A DNA stretch of 48,132 nucleotides from SIG78 sp045635745 (GTDB taxonomy: Bacteria; Verrucomicrobiota; Lentisphaeria; Victivallales; Victivallaceae). The stretch's first letter is position 1. Each line of letters starts with the position of its first letter. The notes beneath the pieces were generated by a model. That model saw nothing but the letters and a program-made list of their open reading frames with translations. It did no database searches and had not been told where the DNA came from. Below are positions 25,083 to 35,579 of this stretch, one piece after another. The position numbers and the translations under genes are program-made. The stretch is from the NCBI GenBank assembly GCA_045635745.1, contig JAZTWG010000026.1, positions 1 through 48,132 of the forward strand. The letters are read 5' to 3'.

Positions 25083-25367
25083 TTATTTTTGCGGGGGAAA
25101 ATCATATTCTGTTTCCAGCAATTCAGCGATCCGGTCAGCAGCTCGCTCCTCTTCCGGCCCCTCGACCGTAAGCGTAGCAGTTTCGCCGCAGGCAAGACAC
25201 AATGTCAGCAGAGCCATGATACTGTTGAGTTCGCAGCTGTCTCCGCGAGAATTGGTCAAAACAAATGTATGACAGGAAAACTCTGCATTTACCGTATTGA
25301 GTATCACACTTGACGGTCGGCAGTGAATACCCGCCTGGTTACGGATCGTTATGGTTCTGGTCTGCAT
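25083..25367 (-). CDS. HPr-family phosphocarrier protein
   Basis: The 94-residue protein has the phosphorylatable histidine H15 in GIHCRPSS and a candidate regulatory serine S49 in NSIMALLTL, matching HPr His15 and Ser46. It therefore could accept phosphate from PEP via enzyme I and from HPr kinase at Ser. No enzyme I, PTS permease or HPr kinase is in this window, so a purely regulatory role is also possible. AAAGGAGG precedes the start. It lies between phoH and the deacetylase gene, with gaps of 28 and 11 nt. Confidence 0.9.
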   Translation of the reverse strand: MQTRTITIRNQAGIHCRPSSVILNTVNAEFSCHTFVLTNSRGDSCELNSIMALLTLCLACGETATLTVEGPEEERAADRIAELLETEYDFPPQK

Positions 25368-25395
25368 ATAATTCCTCCTTTATACAGTATTTTTT

Positions 25396-26349
25396 TCAAT
25401 TTCTTCCCGTTGAATAAGCGTGAATGATCTTTTCCAGCAGCGCGTGGCGCACCACATCGCGGGTGGAAAATTCTATTATCCCGATCTCCGGAATATTATC
25501 AAGCGTCTTTAACGCATGGATCAATCCGGAGCGCTCGTTGCGGGTCAAATCACTCTGCGATGGGTCGCCGGTTATCACGCAACGCGAGCTGTAACCGAGC
25601 CGGGTCAGGAACATAAGCATTTGATCTTCGGTAGTGTTCTGCGCTTCATCCAGAATAATAAAGGCATTATTCAGCGTGCGGCCACGCATGAATGCCAATG
25701 GTGCAACTTCAATTACATTGCGTTCAATCAAGCTGGAGGCTTCGCTGAAATCCAGCATATCATAAAGCGCGTCATAAAGCGGCCGCAGATAGGGCATGAT
25801 CTTTTCTTCCAGACTGCCCGGCAAAAAACCCAGCGTTTCACCGGCCTCTTTAGCCGGACGGGTCAGCACGATCCGGCTGCAGTTGCCGGCCAACAGTTCC
25901 GAAACCGCCATCGCCATAGCCAGATAGGTCTTGCCGGTACCCGCCGGCCCCACGCCGAACACCACATCTTTATTGCGCAATGCTTTCAGGTATTCCAGTT
26001 GTTTTTTGCTCCGCGGCAGCACCTCACGCTTGCCGGAACCAACCCGTATCCGTCCGGCAAACAACGCGCCCAGATCGCTTTCTTCGTTGCGGTTATAGGC
26101 TTTGACCAGCTGTTCGACATCCTGCCGGTCAAGCTCTTTTTTTCGCAAATTATGCAGATTTATCAACTCGGCAAAAAAGCGTTCAGCCCGCTCACAGGCC
26201 TCTTCGCTGCCGGAGATCATCACCTGCCGGTCACGGGGCGTAAGATGCACTGCCAGAACCTTTTCCAGTTCATTGAAATTCAGAGCAGGACGCCCAGCTA
26301 TGCGCCAGTCAGGCGAAAGACCGCCTTCAAAGTAAAATACCGTTTCCAT
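25396..26349 (-). CDS. phoH: PhoH-family ATPase
   Basis: The 317-residue protein has a Walker A loop GVGPAGTGKT (residues 132-141) and Walker B FIILDEAQNT starting near residue 230, with an N-terminal extension (AVHLTPRDRQVMISG) that resembles a KH-like RNA-binding fold. PhoH-like proteins are RNA-associated ATPases, often linked to phosphate stress or ribosome metabolism. Length is normal. AAGGGGTGG precedes the start. A terminator (26374-26412) separates it from the LysM lipoprotein gene, so it may have its own promoter. Confidence 0.93.
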   Translation of the reverse strand: METVFYFEGGLSPDWRIAGRPALNFNELEKVLAVHLTPRDRQVMISGSEEACERAERFFAELINLHNLRKKELDRQDVEQLVKAYNRNEESDLGALFAGRIRVGSGKREVLPRSKKQLEYLKALRNKDVVFGVGPAGTGKTYLAMAMAVSELLAGNCSRIVLTRPAKEAGETLGFLPGSLEEKIMPYLRPLYDALYDMLDFSEASSLIERNVIEVAPLAFMRGRTLNNAFIILDEAQNTTEDQMLMFLTRLGYSSRCVITGDPSQSDLTRNERSGLIHALKTLDNIPEIGIIEFSTRDVVRHALLEKIIHAYSTGRN

Positions 26350-26373
26350 TTATTTTTCCACCCCTTGAAATAA

Positions 26374-26412
26374 AAAAAGTGCGGCCACCAATTTTCAGCG
26401 TCCGCACTTTTT
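26374..26412 (-). terminator. Terminator of the LysM lipoprotein gene
   Basis: AAAAAGTGCGG (26374-26384) pairs with CCGCACTTTTT (26402-26412). On the minus strand the hairpin is followed by more T residues. It lies 22 bp after the lipoprotein stop. Confidence 0.75.
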
Positions 26413-26433
26413 CAGAATTTTATCGTAGTCCGT

Positions 26434-26964
26434 TCACGGACGGGGTATCTGCAACTTCATCCCCGGACGAATGACCGTTTTGCCTTTGAGCAAATCAGCA
26501 TTGGCATCCTGAATACGTTTCCAGGCACTGGCTTTGCCGTAGAACTTACGGGCAATGCCGCCGAGGGTATCGCCCTTGACCACAGTATAAGTTTCAGGCG
26601 CAGCCGGAGCTGCAGCAGGTTCTTCTGCAGCAGCAACCGGAGCTACAGCTTCAGGAGCCGCATTGGGCGCAGTGGCCGCCCGGGTATCCGGAGCAACCGG
26701 ATCCACCACCGGAGCATCTGCAGCCGGAGCTTCAGCCGCCGGAGGCAGCGTCGTTCCCGTGCTGGCGGGAGCTGTATTGAGATCATCACGCCGAACCGAA
26801 CGCGGAACAGATTCCGGAACTTCCCATGCGCCATAATTAGCCTTGATATTTTCTGCCCAAGCCTGTTCTTCGGGGCTCAAACCACTCTGATCAAGTTCCG
26901 GACGGCAACCGCTGACCAGAAGAGTCAGCGCGCCGGCAGCAGCCAGCATGATAATGCTTTTCAT
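26434..26964 (-). CDS. LysM-domain lipoprotein
   Basis: The 176-residue protein has a lipoprotein signal ending LLVSGC (Cys about residue 20), a long Ala/Pro/Glu-rich linker, and one C-terminal LysM domain (YTVVKGDTLGGIARKFYG, then IRPGMKLQIPRP). It would be anchored in a membrane and bind peptidoglycan. It is a smaller relative in style of the LysM protein at 6599-7702. AGGAG precedes the start. It follows fabF by 29 nt. Confidence 0.88.
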   Translation of the reverse strand: MKSIIMLAAAGALTLLVSGCRPELDQSGLSPEEQAWAENIKANYGAWEVPESVPRSVRRDDLNTAPASTGTTLPPAAEAPAADAPVVDPVAPDTRAATAPNAAPEAVAPVAAAEEPAAAPAAPETYTVVKGDTLGGIARKFYGKASAWKRIQDANADLLKGKTVIRPGMKLQIPRP

Positions 26965-26993
26965 AAATGCACAACTCCTGTGTATGTTATAGA

Positions 26994-28250
26994 TTATTTG
27001 AAACGTTTGAACGCCACAACACCATTGTGACCACCGAAACCGAGATTGATATTCAACGCAACATCGATTTCGCGCTTTTTGGCAACATTCGGCGTGATAT
27101 CCAGATCACAAGCCGGATCGGGGTGTTCGTAATTGATCGTCGGCGGAACTGTCTGATTGACGATCGCCTGTACGCAGACAATGGATTCCAGACCGCCGGC
27201 GGCCCCCAGAGCATGACCGGTGGAGCCTTTGGTACTGCTGACCGAAACTTTGTAGGCATGTTCGCCCAACGCAGCTTTGATCGCCAGAGTTTCGTACTTA
27301 TCGTTCAATTCAGTACTGGTCCCGTGAGCATTGATGTAGTCCACATCCTCTGCTTCCAGACCGGCATGACGGAGCGCCATCTTGATCGCCGAAGCAGCGC
27401 CCTGCCCTTCCGGATGGGGCGAAGTAATGTGGTAGGCATCGCCGGTGGCACCGTAGCCGACAACTTCGGCCAGAATGGTAGCACCGCGCTTCTGCGCATG
27501 CTCGAGTTCTTCCAGCACCAGCACGCCGGCACCTTCGGACATTACAAAACCATCGCGTTCAGCATCGAACGGACGGCTGGCATGCTGCGGATCATCATTG
27601 CGCGAGCTCATAGCCTTCATACTGCAGAAACCAGCATAACCAAGCGGCACGATCGCGGCTTCGGCGCCGCCGGTGATCATCATATCAGCATCATCGCGCT
27701 TGATCATCCAGAATGCTTCACCGATGCTGTGACAGCCGGAAGCACAGGCAGAAACCAAACCGAAGTTCGGTCCGCGCACATTGTAACGCATGGAAATATT
27801 ACCCGATGCCAGGTCGCCAATCATCATGGGGATCATCAGCGGAGAAATACGGGCCGGACCCTTTTCCATGAAAATAGCATCCTGCTCGCACATCGAAGCC
27901 AAACCGCCGATACCGCTGGAAACAAGCACACCCACGCGGTCGCGGTCGATCGTGCAATCTTCGCTGGTGAAATCAGCACCAGCCTGAGCGATAGCTTCGT
28001 CGGAAGCAGCAATAGCGTACTGGCAGAAGAGGTCCAGACGTTTGGCCTCTTTGGCAGACATGTATTTGGTCACATCAAAATCTTTGACCTCGCCGGCCAC
28101 CGCAGAACGGAAACCGGTAGTATCAAAGCGGGTAACATTACCCAAACCGCAACGGCCTTCGGTGACCGCCGCCCACAATTCCGGAACACTGTTGCCCACG
28201 CAGGAGATTGCGCCGCAACCGGTTACAACTACTCGTCTTTCTTTCATCAT
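26994..28250 (-). CDS. fabF: 3-oxoacyl-ACP synthase II
   Basis: The 418-residue protein is a beta-ketoacyl-ACP synthase of fatty acid elongation. The Cys-His-His triad is C169 (VSACASG), H309 (NAHGTSTELND) and H346 (GSTGHALGAAGG). I chose the first of two adjacent ATG codons at 28250, 11 nt after GAGG; a longer reading from 28319 would add residues outside the family. Length and motifs fit FabF rather than FabB or FabH. It is followed by the LysM lipoprotein gene on the same strand. No other fatty acid genes are in the window. Confidence 0.95.
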   Translation of the reverse strand: MMKERRVVVTGCGAISCVGNSVPELWAAVTEGRCGLGNVTRFDTTGFRSAVAGEVKDFDVTKYMSAKEAKRLDLFCQYAIAASDEAIAQAGADFTSEDCTIDRDRVGVLVSSGIGGLASMCEQDAIFMEKGPARISPLMIPMMIGDLASGNISMRYNVRGPNFGLVSACASGCHSIGEAFWMIKRDDADMMITGGAEAAIVPLGYAGFCSMKAMSSRNDDPQHASRPFDAERDGFVMSEGAGVLVLEELEHAQKRGATILAEVVGYGATGDAYHITSPHPEGQGAASAIKMALRHAGLEAEDVDYINAHGTSTELNDKYETLAIKAALGEHAYKVSVSSTKGSTGHALGAAGGLESIVCVQAIVNQTVPPTINYEHPDPACDLDITPNVAKKREIDVALNINLGFGGHNGVVAFKRFK

Positions 28251-28359
28251 AGAAAGTTTAACCTCAGTTTTATGGGGTGTATTGTTTCTGTAAAAAATGC
28301 TATTAATATAAGATACCACACCATTTGCATATTTGCAACTTATACCAGATATTTTTTTA

Positions 28360-28396
28360 CTCTTTGAACCGGATTTGTATTTTCCGGCTCAAAGAG
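28360..28396 (-). other. Hairpin downstream of the META lipoprotein gene
   Basis: A 13-bp stem (28360-28372 with 28384-28396, one G-U on the minus strand) follows the META lipoprotein stop by 12 bp. On the minus strand it is followed by A, not T, residues, so it is not a classical terminator; it may slow RNA decay or end transcripts weakly. Confidence 0.4.
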
Positions 28397-28408
28397 TTCA
28401 GGCAAAAA

Positions 28409-29056
28409 TTATTTGGTCTTGCTCTTTTCGACCGTCGGCAATGCCGGATTGCTCTTTTTGGCAACAGCCGATTTTTCTGTGACCTTGCCCTTGACTTCCG
28501 GCGGCACCGGTGTCATGGCTTCCGGCACAGATTTACGCGCGATCTTTTTGAGATCCATTCTCTTGCAGCGCATCATAAGCATATTGCGCTTCATGAACTC
28601 TATTTCGCCATTTTTGTTGATCACAAAGTGGTCAACATCGTTGAGCTGTGCCATAAAGAGCATTTCATAATCCAGATGCGGACCGGCTTGCAGTGTCGAA
28701 ACCAGAGCGCCGAAGCGCAGATGATTCGGCGCAGTTACCGCAAAGGAACCGTTGAACACGTTTACACCGGCAAAACCGGTGATCTTGCCGTCTCGCTGAA
28801 ATTCAACATAGGCGGTCACATTTTCAGGCAGAGTGATCGCATTTTTGCCATCCACACCTTCCTGGCCTTTGATATAAACCGGAACCCAGGCTTTACCGCA
28901 GAGTATATTCAGCTCTTCGGTGCGGTTGACCTGCTGCTGATGCTTTTCAACGATCTCCTGAATTTTCGGTTTCGGAGTTTCTTCAAGCATCATGCAACAG
29001 CCGCTCAATACCGCAACAGCCAGAGTACCGCAAAAAATCGCAACTGCTTTATTCAT
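28409..29056 (-). CDS. META-domain (HslJ-like) lipoprotein
   Basis: The 215-residue protein has a lipobox VLSGC (Cys about 20) and a META-type domain: LCGKAWVPVYIKG, VEFQRDGKITGFAGVNVFNG, LRFGALVSTLQAGPHLDYE and a closing LNDVDHFVI. The domain is found in HslJ-like envelope proteins of unclear molecular role, sometimes tied to stress or antibiotic resistance. The C-terminus is a basic Lys/Pro-rich tail unlike the usual family. It follows the transketolase gene by 21 nt and may be co-transcribed. The assignment rests on pattern recognition only. Confidence 0.72.
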   Translation of the reverse strand: MNKAVAIFCGTLAVAVLSGCCMMLEETPKPKIQEIVEKHQQQVNRTEELNILCGKAWVPVYIKGQEGVDGKNAITLPENVTAYVEFQRDGKITGFAGVNVFNGSFAVTAPNHLRFGALVSTLQAGPHLDYEMLFMAQLNDVDHFVINKNGEIEFMKRNMLMMRCKRMDLKKIARKSVPEAMTPVPPEVKGKVTEKSAVAKKSNPALPTVEKSKTK

Positions 29057-29077
29057 AGCGGATCATCTCCAGAGTTA

Positions 29078-31117
<2,040 letters not shown>

Positions 31118-31262
31118 AGCAAGAACCTTTCTTTGATTTTTTTTCAGTTTTATACTGGAAATTTTTATAAAAACAGCTAAATTGTAATTAACGCGTTTTA
31201 ATTTAACCTCTGAACTGGTTAAAAGCAATTTTTTTAAGCAATATTTTCAGATATTTTTGTAT

Positions 31263-32297
31263 ATGAGCGAACGATTTATCACCTCTACATTGAACCGCAA
31301 AGACGGCAGCAGCGATAATTTGCTGCGGCCGCAGCTTTTTGCTGATTTTCCCGGTCAGGACGATGCCAAAGCATTACTGGAACTCATGGTGCGCGCAGCC
31401 GCCGGCAGAAATGAGCCGCTGGAACACATCCTTTTATCCGGGCCGCCGGGATTGGGCAAAACCAGTCTGGCGTATATAATAGCCAACGAAAAAAATTGTA
31501 CACTCAAATCTTCCAGCGGTCCGGCAATCGAAAAGCCCGGTGATCTGGCCGGATTGCTTACCAGTTTGAGTGAAGGCGATATTCTCTTTATTGACGAGAT
31601 CCACCGGCTGAACCCGGTAGTGGAAGAGTATCTTTACAGCGCCATGGAAGATTTTTTCATCGACATTGTGCTGGAACAGGGCCCCGGCGCCCGTTCGGTG
31701 CGTTTGAATATACCGCACTTTACATTGTTGGGGGCCACCACCCGGCAGGGTATGCTCTCGGCACCTTTACGCAGCCGCTTTGCAGTAAATGTACGGCTCG
31801 ATTACTATGACGATGCAAGCTTAATGCAAATAATCAAGCGCAGCGCGCACATTCTGGAAACTCAAATCGCTGAAGAAGGAGCTCTGGAGCTTGCCCGCCG
31901 CTGCCGCGGGACCCCGCGTATAGCCAACAATCTTCTGCGCATGGCGCGCAATTACGCCCAGGTCAAAGCTGATTCAGTGATTACAGCCGAAGTAGCCTCG
32001 CAGGCGGTGAACATGCTCAAGATCGATCCCGATGGGCTGGATGATATTGACAACCGGATTCTCGAAGCGATCATCTGCAATTTCAACGGCGGCCCGGTGG
32101 GGGTGAAAAATATTTCCGTAACCGTGGGCGAAGAAGAAGGTACTCTGGAAGAAGTCTACGAACCATTCCTGATCCAGAAGGGCTATATTGTGCGTACTCC
32201 GCGCGGCAGAGTTGCCACGCCCAAAGCATACGATAAATTAGGCATTTCCGGAATGGTTCGCAAAGGGAAAAATTCGGATCAAATGAACTTGTTTTAA
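31263..32297 (+). CDS. ruvB: Holliday junction branch-migration helicase RuvB
   Basis: The 344-residue AAA+ ATPase drives branch migration with RuvA. Walker A GPPGLGKT is at residues 60-67, Walker B/DEIH at 111-114, sensor motif GATTR near 160, then the winged-helix C-terminus (VEEPFLIQKGYIVRTPRGR-like region). I chose ATG 31263; a TTG two codons upstream is possible. There is no clear Shine-Dalgarno. ruvA and ruvC are not in the window. The zinc-ribbon protein gene follows by 17 nt. Confidence 0.95.
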   Translation: MSERFITSTLNRKDGSSDNLLRPQLFADFPGQDDAKALLELMVRAAAGRNEPLEHILLSGPPGLGKTSLAYIIANEKNCTLKSSSGPAIEKPGDLAGLLTSLSEGDILFIDEIHRLNPVVEEYLYSAMEDFFIDIVLEQGPGARSVRLNIPHFTLLGATTRQGMLSAPLRSRFAVNVRLDYYDDASLMQIIKRSAHILETQIAEEGALELARRCRGTPRIANNLLRMARNYAQVKADSVITAEVASQAVNMLKIDPDGLDDIDNRILEAIICNFNGGPVGVKNISVTVGEEEGTLEEVYEPFLIQKGYIVRTPRGRVATPKAYDKLGISGMVRKGKNSDQMNLF

Positions 32298-32314
32298 CTG
32301 AAAAGGTGATTTTT

Positions 32315-33028
32315 ATGGCAATAAGCTGGGTAGAAAAATTATTGGCTCTGCAGGATCTTGATATGGAAATAAAAAATCTTAAACTCCGGCTCGCCATGAT
32401 CCCGAAAGAAGCCGAAAAACTCCAGCAGCAGATCGCCGTTATCGAAGGCAAGGTCAGGATTGCCAAAGAGAAGAAAGCCGCCCACGAACTGCAGCTGAAA
32501 AAAGCCGAAGCGGAAATTGCCGAAATCAACGATAAGATCGGCAAATTGCAGACCCAGTCCGCTCTGGTCAAAAAGAATACCGAATATCAGGCCATGCTCG
32601 GCACGATCGCCATGCTGAAAAAATCCATCAGCGAACTGGAAAGCCAGCAGCTTGAACTTATGGATACGCTTGCCGGAGACGATAAAGCCATTTACGCCGC
32701 CACTGCCGCAGTAAAGCCGGAAACAGCCCCGCTGCGCGAAGAACTCGCGGAACTTGCCGAACTGGTCAACGATGTCAAACGGCGCGGCAGAGAACTTTTG
32801 GCCAAACGCCCGGAACTGCGGAGCATGGTCGACAGCGAAGTACTGCCCCGCTATGAACAAATCCTGCAGAAAAAAGCCGGACAGCCGCTCGTTGCTATTG
32901 AAGGCGATAAATGCGGCAACTGCCATTTGCGCCTGACGCCGCAAACCTTGAACAGCGCCCGGGCCGGCAATATAACATTCTGCGATAACTGCATGCATAT
33001 AGTGTACATAGCCGACGAGCAGGAATAA
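32315..33028 (+). CDS. Coiled-coil protein with C4 zinc ribbon
   Basis: The 237-residue protein is mostly charged heptad-like helix (residues about 5-180) ending in a zinc ribbon with cysteines C200, C203, C223 and C226. This matches the C4-type zinc-ribbon / CdsZ-like family, small cytoplasmic proteins of uncertain function, some thought to bind nucleic acid. I chose ATG 32315, 8 nt after AAAGG, over a GTG at 32306. It likely forms one transcript with ruvB and ends at the 33045-33088 hairpin. Confidence 0.85.
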   Translation: MAISWVEKLLALQDLDMEIKNLKLRLAMIPKEAEKLQQQIAVIEGKVRIAKEKKAAHELQLKKAEAEIAEINDKIGKLQTQSALVKKNTEYQAMLGTIAMLKKSISELESQQLELMDTLAGDDKAIYAATAAVKPETAPLREELAELAELVNDVKRRGRELLAKRPELRSMVDSEVLPRYEQILQKKAGQPLVAIEGDKCGNCHLRLTPQTLNSARAGNITFCDNCMHIVYIADEQE

Positions 33029-33044
33029 TATTGCAGCTGAAAAT

Positions 33045-33088
33045 TTACGCCCGGATGATTTGAAATATCAAAAAACACCCGGGCGTAA
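33045..33088 (+). terminator. Bidirectional terminator
   Basis: A perfect 10-bp stem (33045-33054 with 33079-33088) is followed by TTATTTTT. It lies between the zinc-ribbon protein gene and the convergent pseudopilin gene. Confidence 0.75.
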
Positions 33089-33158
33089 TTATTTTTATCA
33101 AAAACGTTTACGGTGCATCAGCACCTTTGGTGTAGTCAAAGCCGACGACCATATAGTT

Positions 33159-33830
33159 CTACGCTTTGATCGAAGCGTAATTACGGCTTTCCACATTGCC
33201 GCCGATATACAGCACGTTGGTTACATCGCTGTCTTGGGGAATGATCGTCAAATCAGTACGGCTGTTGCCGCTGTGCCGGAAAGAAGCATAGCTGGAGTAA
33301 ATAATACCGTTTTCACCGGTGTTCTCATTGTCCAGCAGATAGATCGCTTTACTGGCATCCTGAATTTCGCCAAGCGTGCGGACTTTTCCGGCATTTTTAT
33401 CGGCAAAAGACTTTTTACCGCTCAAATAGCAGTTTATGGTGTAGTGGCTCCACTTGAAATCGACTCCGGTTTTATGAGTGCTGTAATTGATCGGACGCGC
33501 TTCGCCGGGGCAGAGAAAAACGTGGCTGCGGCTCGAAAAAAGATCGTCATTGACACTTTTAGTCTGCAGTCCGCTCATATATGGAGCAATCAGATATTGC
33601 CAGCCGTAAGCCGCGAAGTTTGTTGAACCGTTTGCCAGCGGGATCCACTCTTTATTGTCGTCACAATAAAGCAAGGTGGATGTACCCATCTGTTTGAGAG
33701 TGCTTTTACATGCAGAATCTTTGGCGCGGGCGCGGGCTGCAGACAATGCCGGCAGCAGCATCGCGGCAAGAATGGCAATGATTGCGATCACGACCAAAAG
33801 CTCGATCAGAGTGAATCTTGATTTTTTCAT
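33159..33830 (-). CDS. Pseudopilin 2
   Basis: The 223-residue protein starts MKKSR then FTLIELLVVIAIIAILAA and LLPALSAARARAK. Arg, not Gly, precedes the Phe. The C-terminal motif that reads DGH in the other two local pseudopilins is VLYIGGNVES here, so the DG is replaced by GG. It follows the exported 577-residue protein by 15 nt, and AAGGA precedes the start. As with the others, its role beside a large exported protein is inferred only from repeated linkage. Confidence 0.88.
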   Translation of the reverse strand: MKKSRFTLIELLVVIAIIAILAAMLLPALSAARARAKDSACKSTLKQMGTSTLLYCDDNKEWIPLANGSTNFAAYGWQYLIAPYMSGLQTKSVNDDLFSSRSHVFLCPGEARPINYSTHKTGVDFKWSHYTINCYLSGKKSFADKNAGKVRTLGEIQDASKAIYLLDNENTGENGIIYSSYASFRHSGNSRTDLTIIPQDSDVTNVLYIGGNVESRNYASIKA

Positions 33831-33845
33831 CTGTTTTTTCCTTTT

Positions 33846-35579
33846 TTATTTGGTTGGCAATTCATAAAGTCCGATTTCGTCAAAGTAGATAAAATCATGA
33901 CGGTTGCGCTGTTCGGATGTACAGCAGCTTACGCTCACAGTATTGATATATTCGGGCATGGTAAATATGCCGATGACTTCCTCGTATTCGCCGGCTTTCA
34001 TGGTGCGCGGAACAATCTTGATCAGGGGGTTGAAAACATTGTAATCCCAACTGTTGCCCTGCTGAAACAATATCTGCAGATCACCGAATCCGGCTTCGGT
34101 ACGCTTGATCTTGCCGTAAAGCATATATTGGGTGTTGGGCTTGACTTTGATATTTTTAACAAAGTAAGTACCGCCGAATTTACCGAGATTTTTAGCGACC
34201 AGCGCCCGCGATTTATTGACACCGCCATCCGGGGTCAAAAAGAATCCGCTGTCTTTATGTTTATTTTTGGCACGCTGCCAGAAATGCCATTTTTTATAAC
34301 TGTCACATTCAAAATCACCGCCTTTGATCAGATTAGGTACATTTTCTGCCTTGACCCGGTCGCGCCAGTATTGTTCCAAAGTGCGGGGGGATTTGACGGC
34401 TTTGATAAAGGGCAGTATCTGCGGGAATATTTCCTGCATGAGCTTGCCATCCATATACTTTTTGTCACGTCCGAAATAGCGGATGCGTTCCTGATAGATC
34501 CAGACATATTCCTCACTGTCACGCATCGCTTCGGCAAAGTTTCTGTAAACCGCCTGCATACGCGCCGGATCATTCCAGACAAGTTTGGGGCTCATCACAT
34601 CATAAATCATCTGATGAAATGCACTGGCCTGTTTATTGTTGAAAAAATATGCATCCATGTAGATCGCCGGAGCATACGCGATCTGCGCTTTGGCTTTGAG
34701 CCGGTTTTCCGGCAAAACCTGACTGTTGAAAAGCATGCGTTCTTTGGCAACGGCATAATCAAAGTGACGGCGGCTGCTGGCGCGGTAAGTGTAATACTCA
34801 TTGCCCTCGATCAATCTGGTAGCAGGATCAAGACCGTCAAGGATACCATTGAAAAACGGTACAAACAAATTGCCTTGAGCATAAGCATTGTTATCGGCAG
34901 TACCCAGTGTTTCGTAGTTCAGTGAATGTAAAAACAGACAGAAAATGGTGATCCCGGGATAATTTTTCTGCACTTCAGTTATCCACTGTTTGCCGCGTTC
35001 ACGCGCCTTCATCCACACCTGATGGCGGCTCTTTCCGCAATAGGGCTGATAGTTGAACTGCTTATCAGCGTACATCTCGCCATCAAACTCAATACCCATC
35101 ATGCCGCCTTCGCGGGCAACGCGCGCCATTACCCCATAGTTATTACAGGCAATGCGCCAATGCTCATCGTTGAACCAATCCAGATCACCATAGCGGGCGG
35201 CAGTACCGATAAAACTGTGTTTAAGTCCGCCGGAAGTGATCTTTTTGAGTTTGGGTATTTCGGGAGCAAACCACTCATATTTGAATTCAAAATCTTTCTG
35301 CAATACCCGGCGGCTGCAGGCAGTTGCCCCTTTGGGGTCTTTGTGTCCATAGCCGTAAACTTCCAGAAAAATCCCATCAAAAGCCTTGTTCAAAACTTCA
35401 AGATTCTGCAAAACCACATCCGGGGTGCGATCTGTCCATGCCTGAAGCAGTATGACCTTTTTGTTCTTGAGTGCCTCAAACTGTGCGTGCATCTCGTCCT
35501 CTGTCGCCGGAGCGGCGGCAAGCAATCCGCAACATGCGGCAAACAGCGCAAATATAAACAGTTTTTTACTTTTCAACAT
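33846..35579 (-). CDS. Exported TIM-barrel-like protein with C-terminal CBM-like domain
   Basis: The 577-residue protein has a signal peptide (MLKSKKLFIFALFAACCGLL, cut after AAA), a central region that looks like an alpha/beta barrel (GIFLEVYGYG, GMMGIEFDGEMYAD, ITIFCLFLHS), and a C-terminal part of about 150 residues resembling a carbohydrate-binding jelly roll (KGGDFECDSYKKWHFW, then IYFDEIGLYEL). The strand IEFDGEMYA supplies acidic residues that could be catalytic, but I cannot name the family. Its start overlaps the regulator gene by 14 nt, with AGGAGG inside that gene, so translation is coupled. It is followed by pseudopilin 2. Confidence 0.75.
   Translation of the reverse strand: MLKSKKLFIFALFAACCGLLAAAPATEDEMHAQFEALKNKKVILLQAWTDRTPDVVLQNLEVLNKAFDGIFLEVYGYGHKDPKGATACSRRVLQKDFEFKYEWFAPEIPKLKKITSGGLKHSFIGTAARYGDLDWFNDEHWRIACNNYGVMARVAREGGMMGIEFDGEMYADKQFNYQPYCGKSRHQVWMKARERGKQWITEVQKNYPGITIFCLFLHSLNYETLGTADNNAYAQGNLFVPFFNGILDGLDPATRLIEGNEYYTYRASSRRHFDYAVAKERMLFNSQVLPENRLKAKAQIAYAPAIYMDAYFFNNKQASAFHQMIYDVMSPKLVWNDPARMQAVYRNFAEAMRDSEEYVWIYQERIRYFGRDKKYMDGKLMQEIFPQILPFIKAVKSPRTLEQYWRDRVKAENVPNLIKGGDFECDSYKKWHFWQRAKNKHKDSGFFLTPDGGVNKSRALVAKNLGKFGGTYFVKNIKVKPNTQYMLYGKIKRTEAGFGDLQILFQQGNSWDYNVFNPLIKIVPRTMKAGEYEEVIGIFTMPEYINTVSVSCCTSEQRNRHDFIYFDEIGLYELPTK

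Noticed and set aside
26967..28367. 466-codon plus-strand open frame
   Set aside because: Antisense to fabF, which has the full Cys-His-His triad; no family features of its own.
28360..28396. Classical terminator after the META lipoprotein gene
   Set aside because: The stem is good but neither strand has a T run after it.
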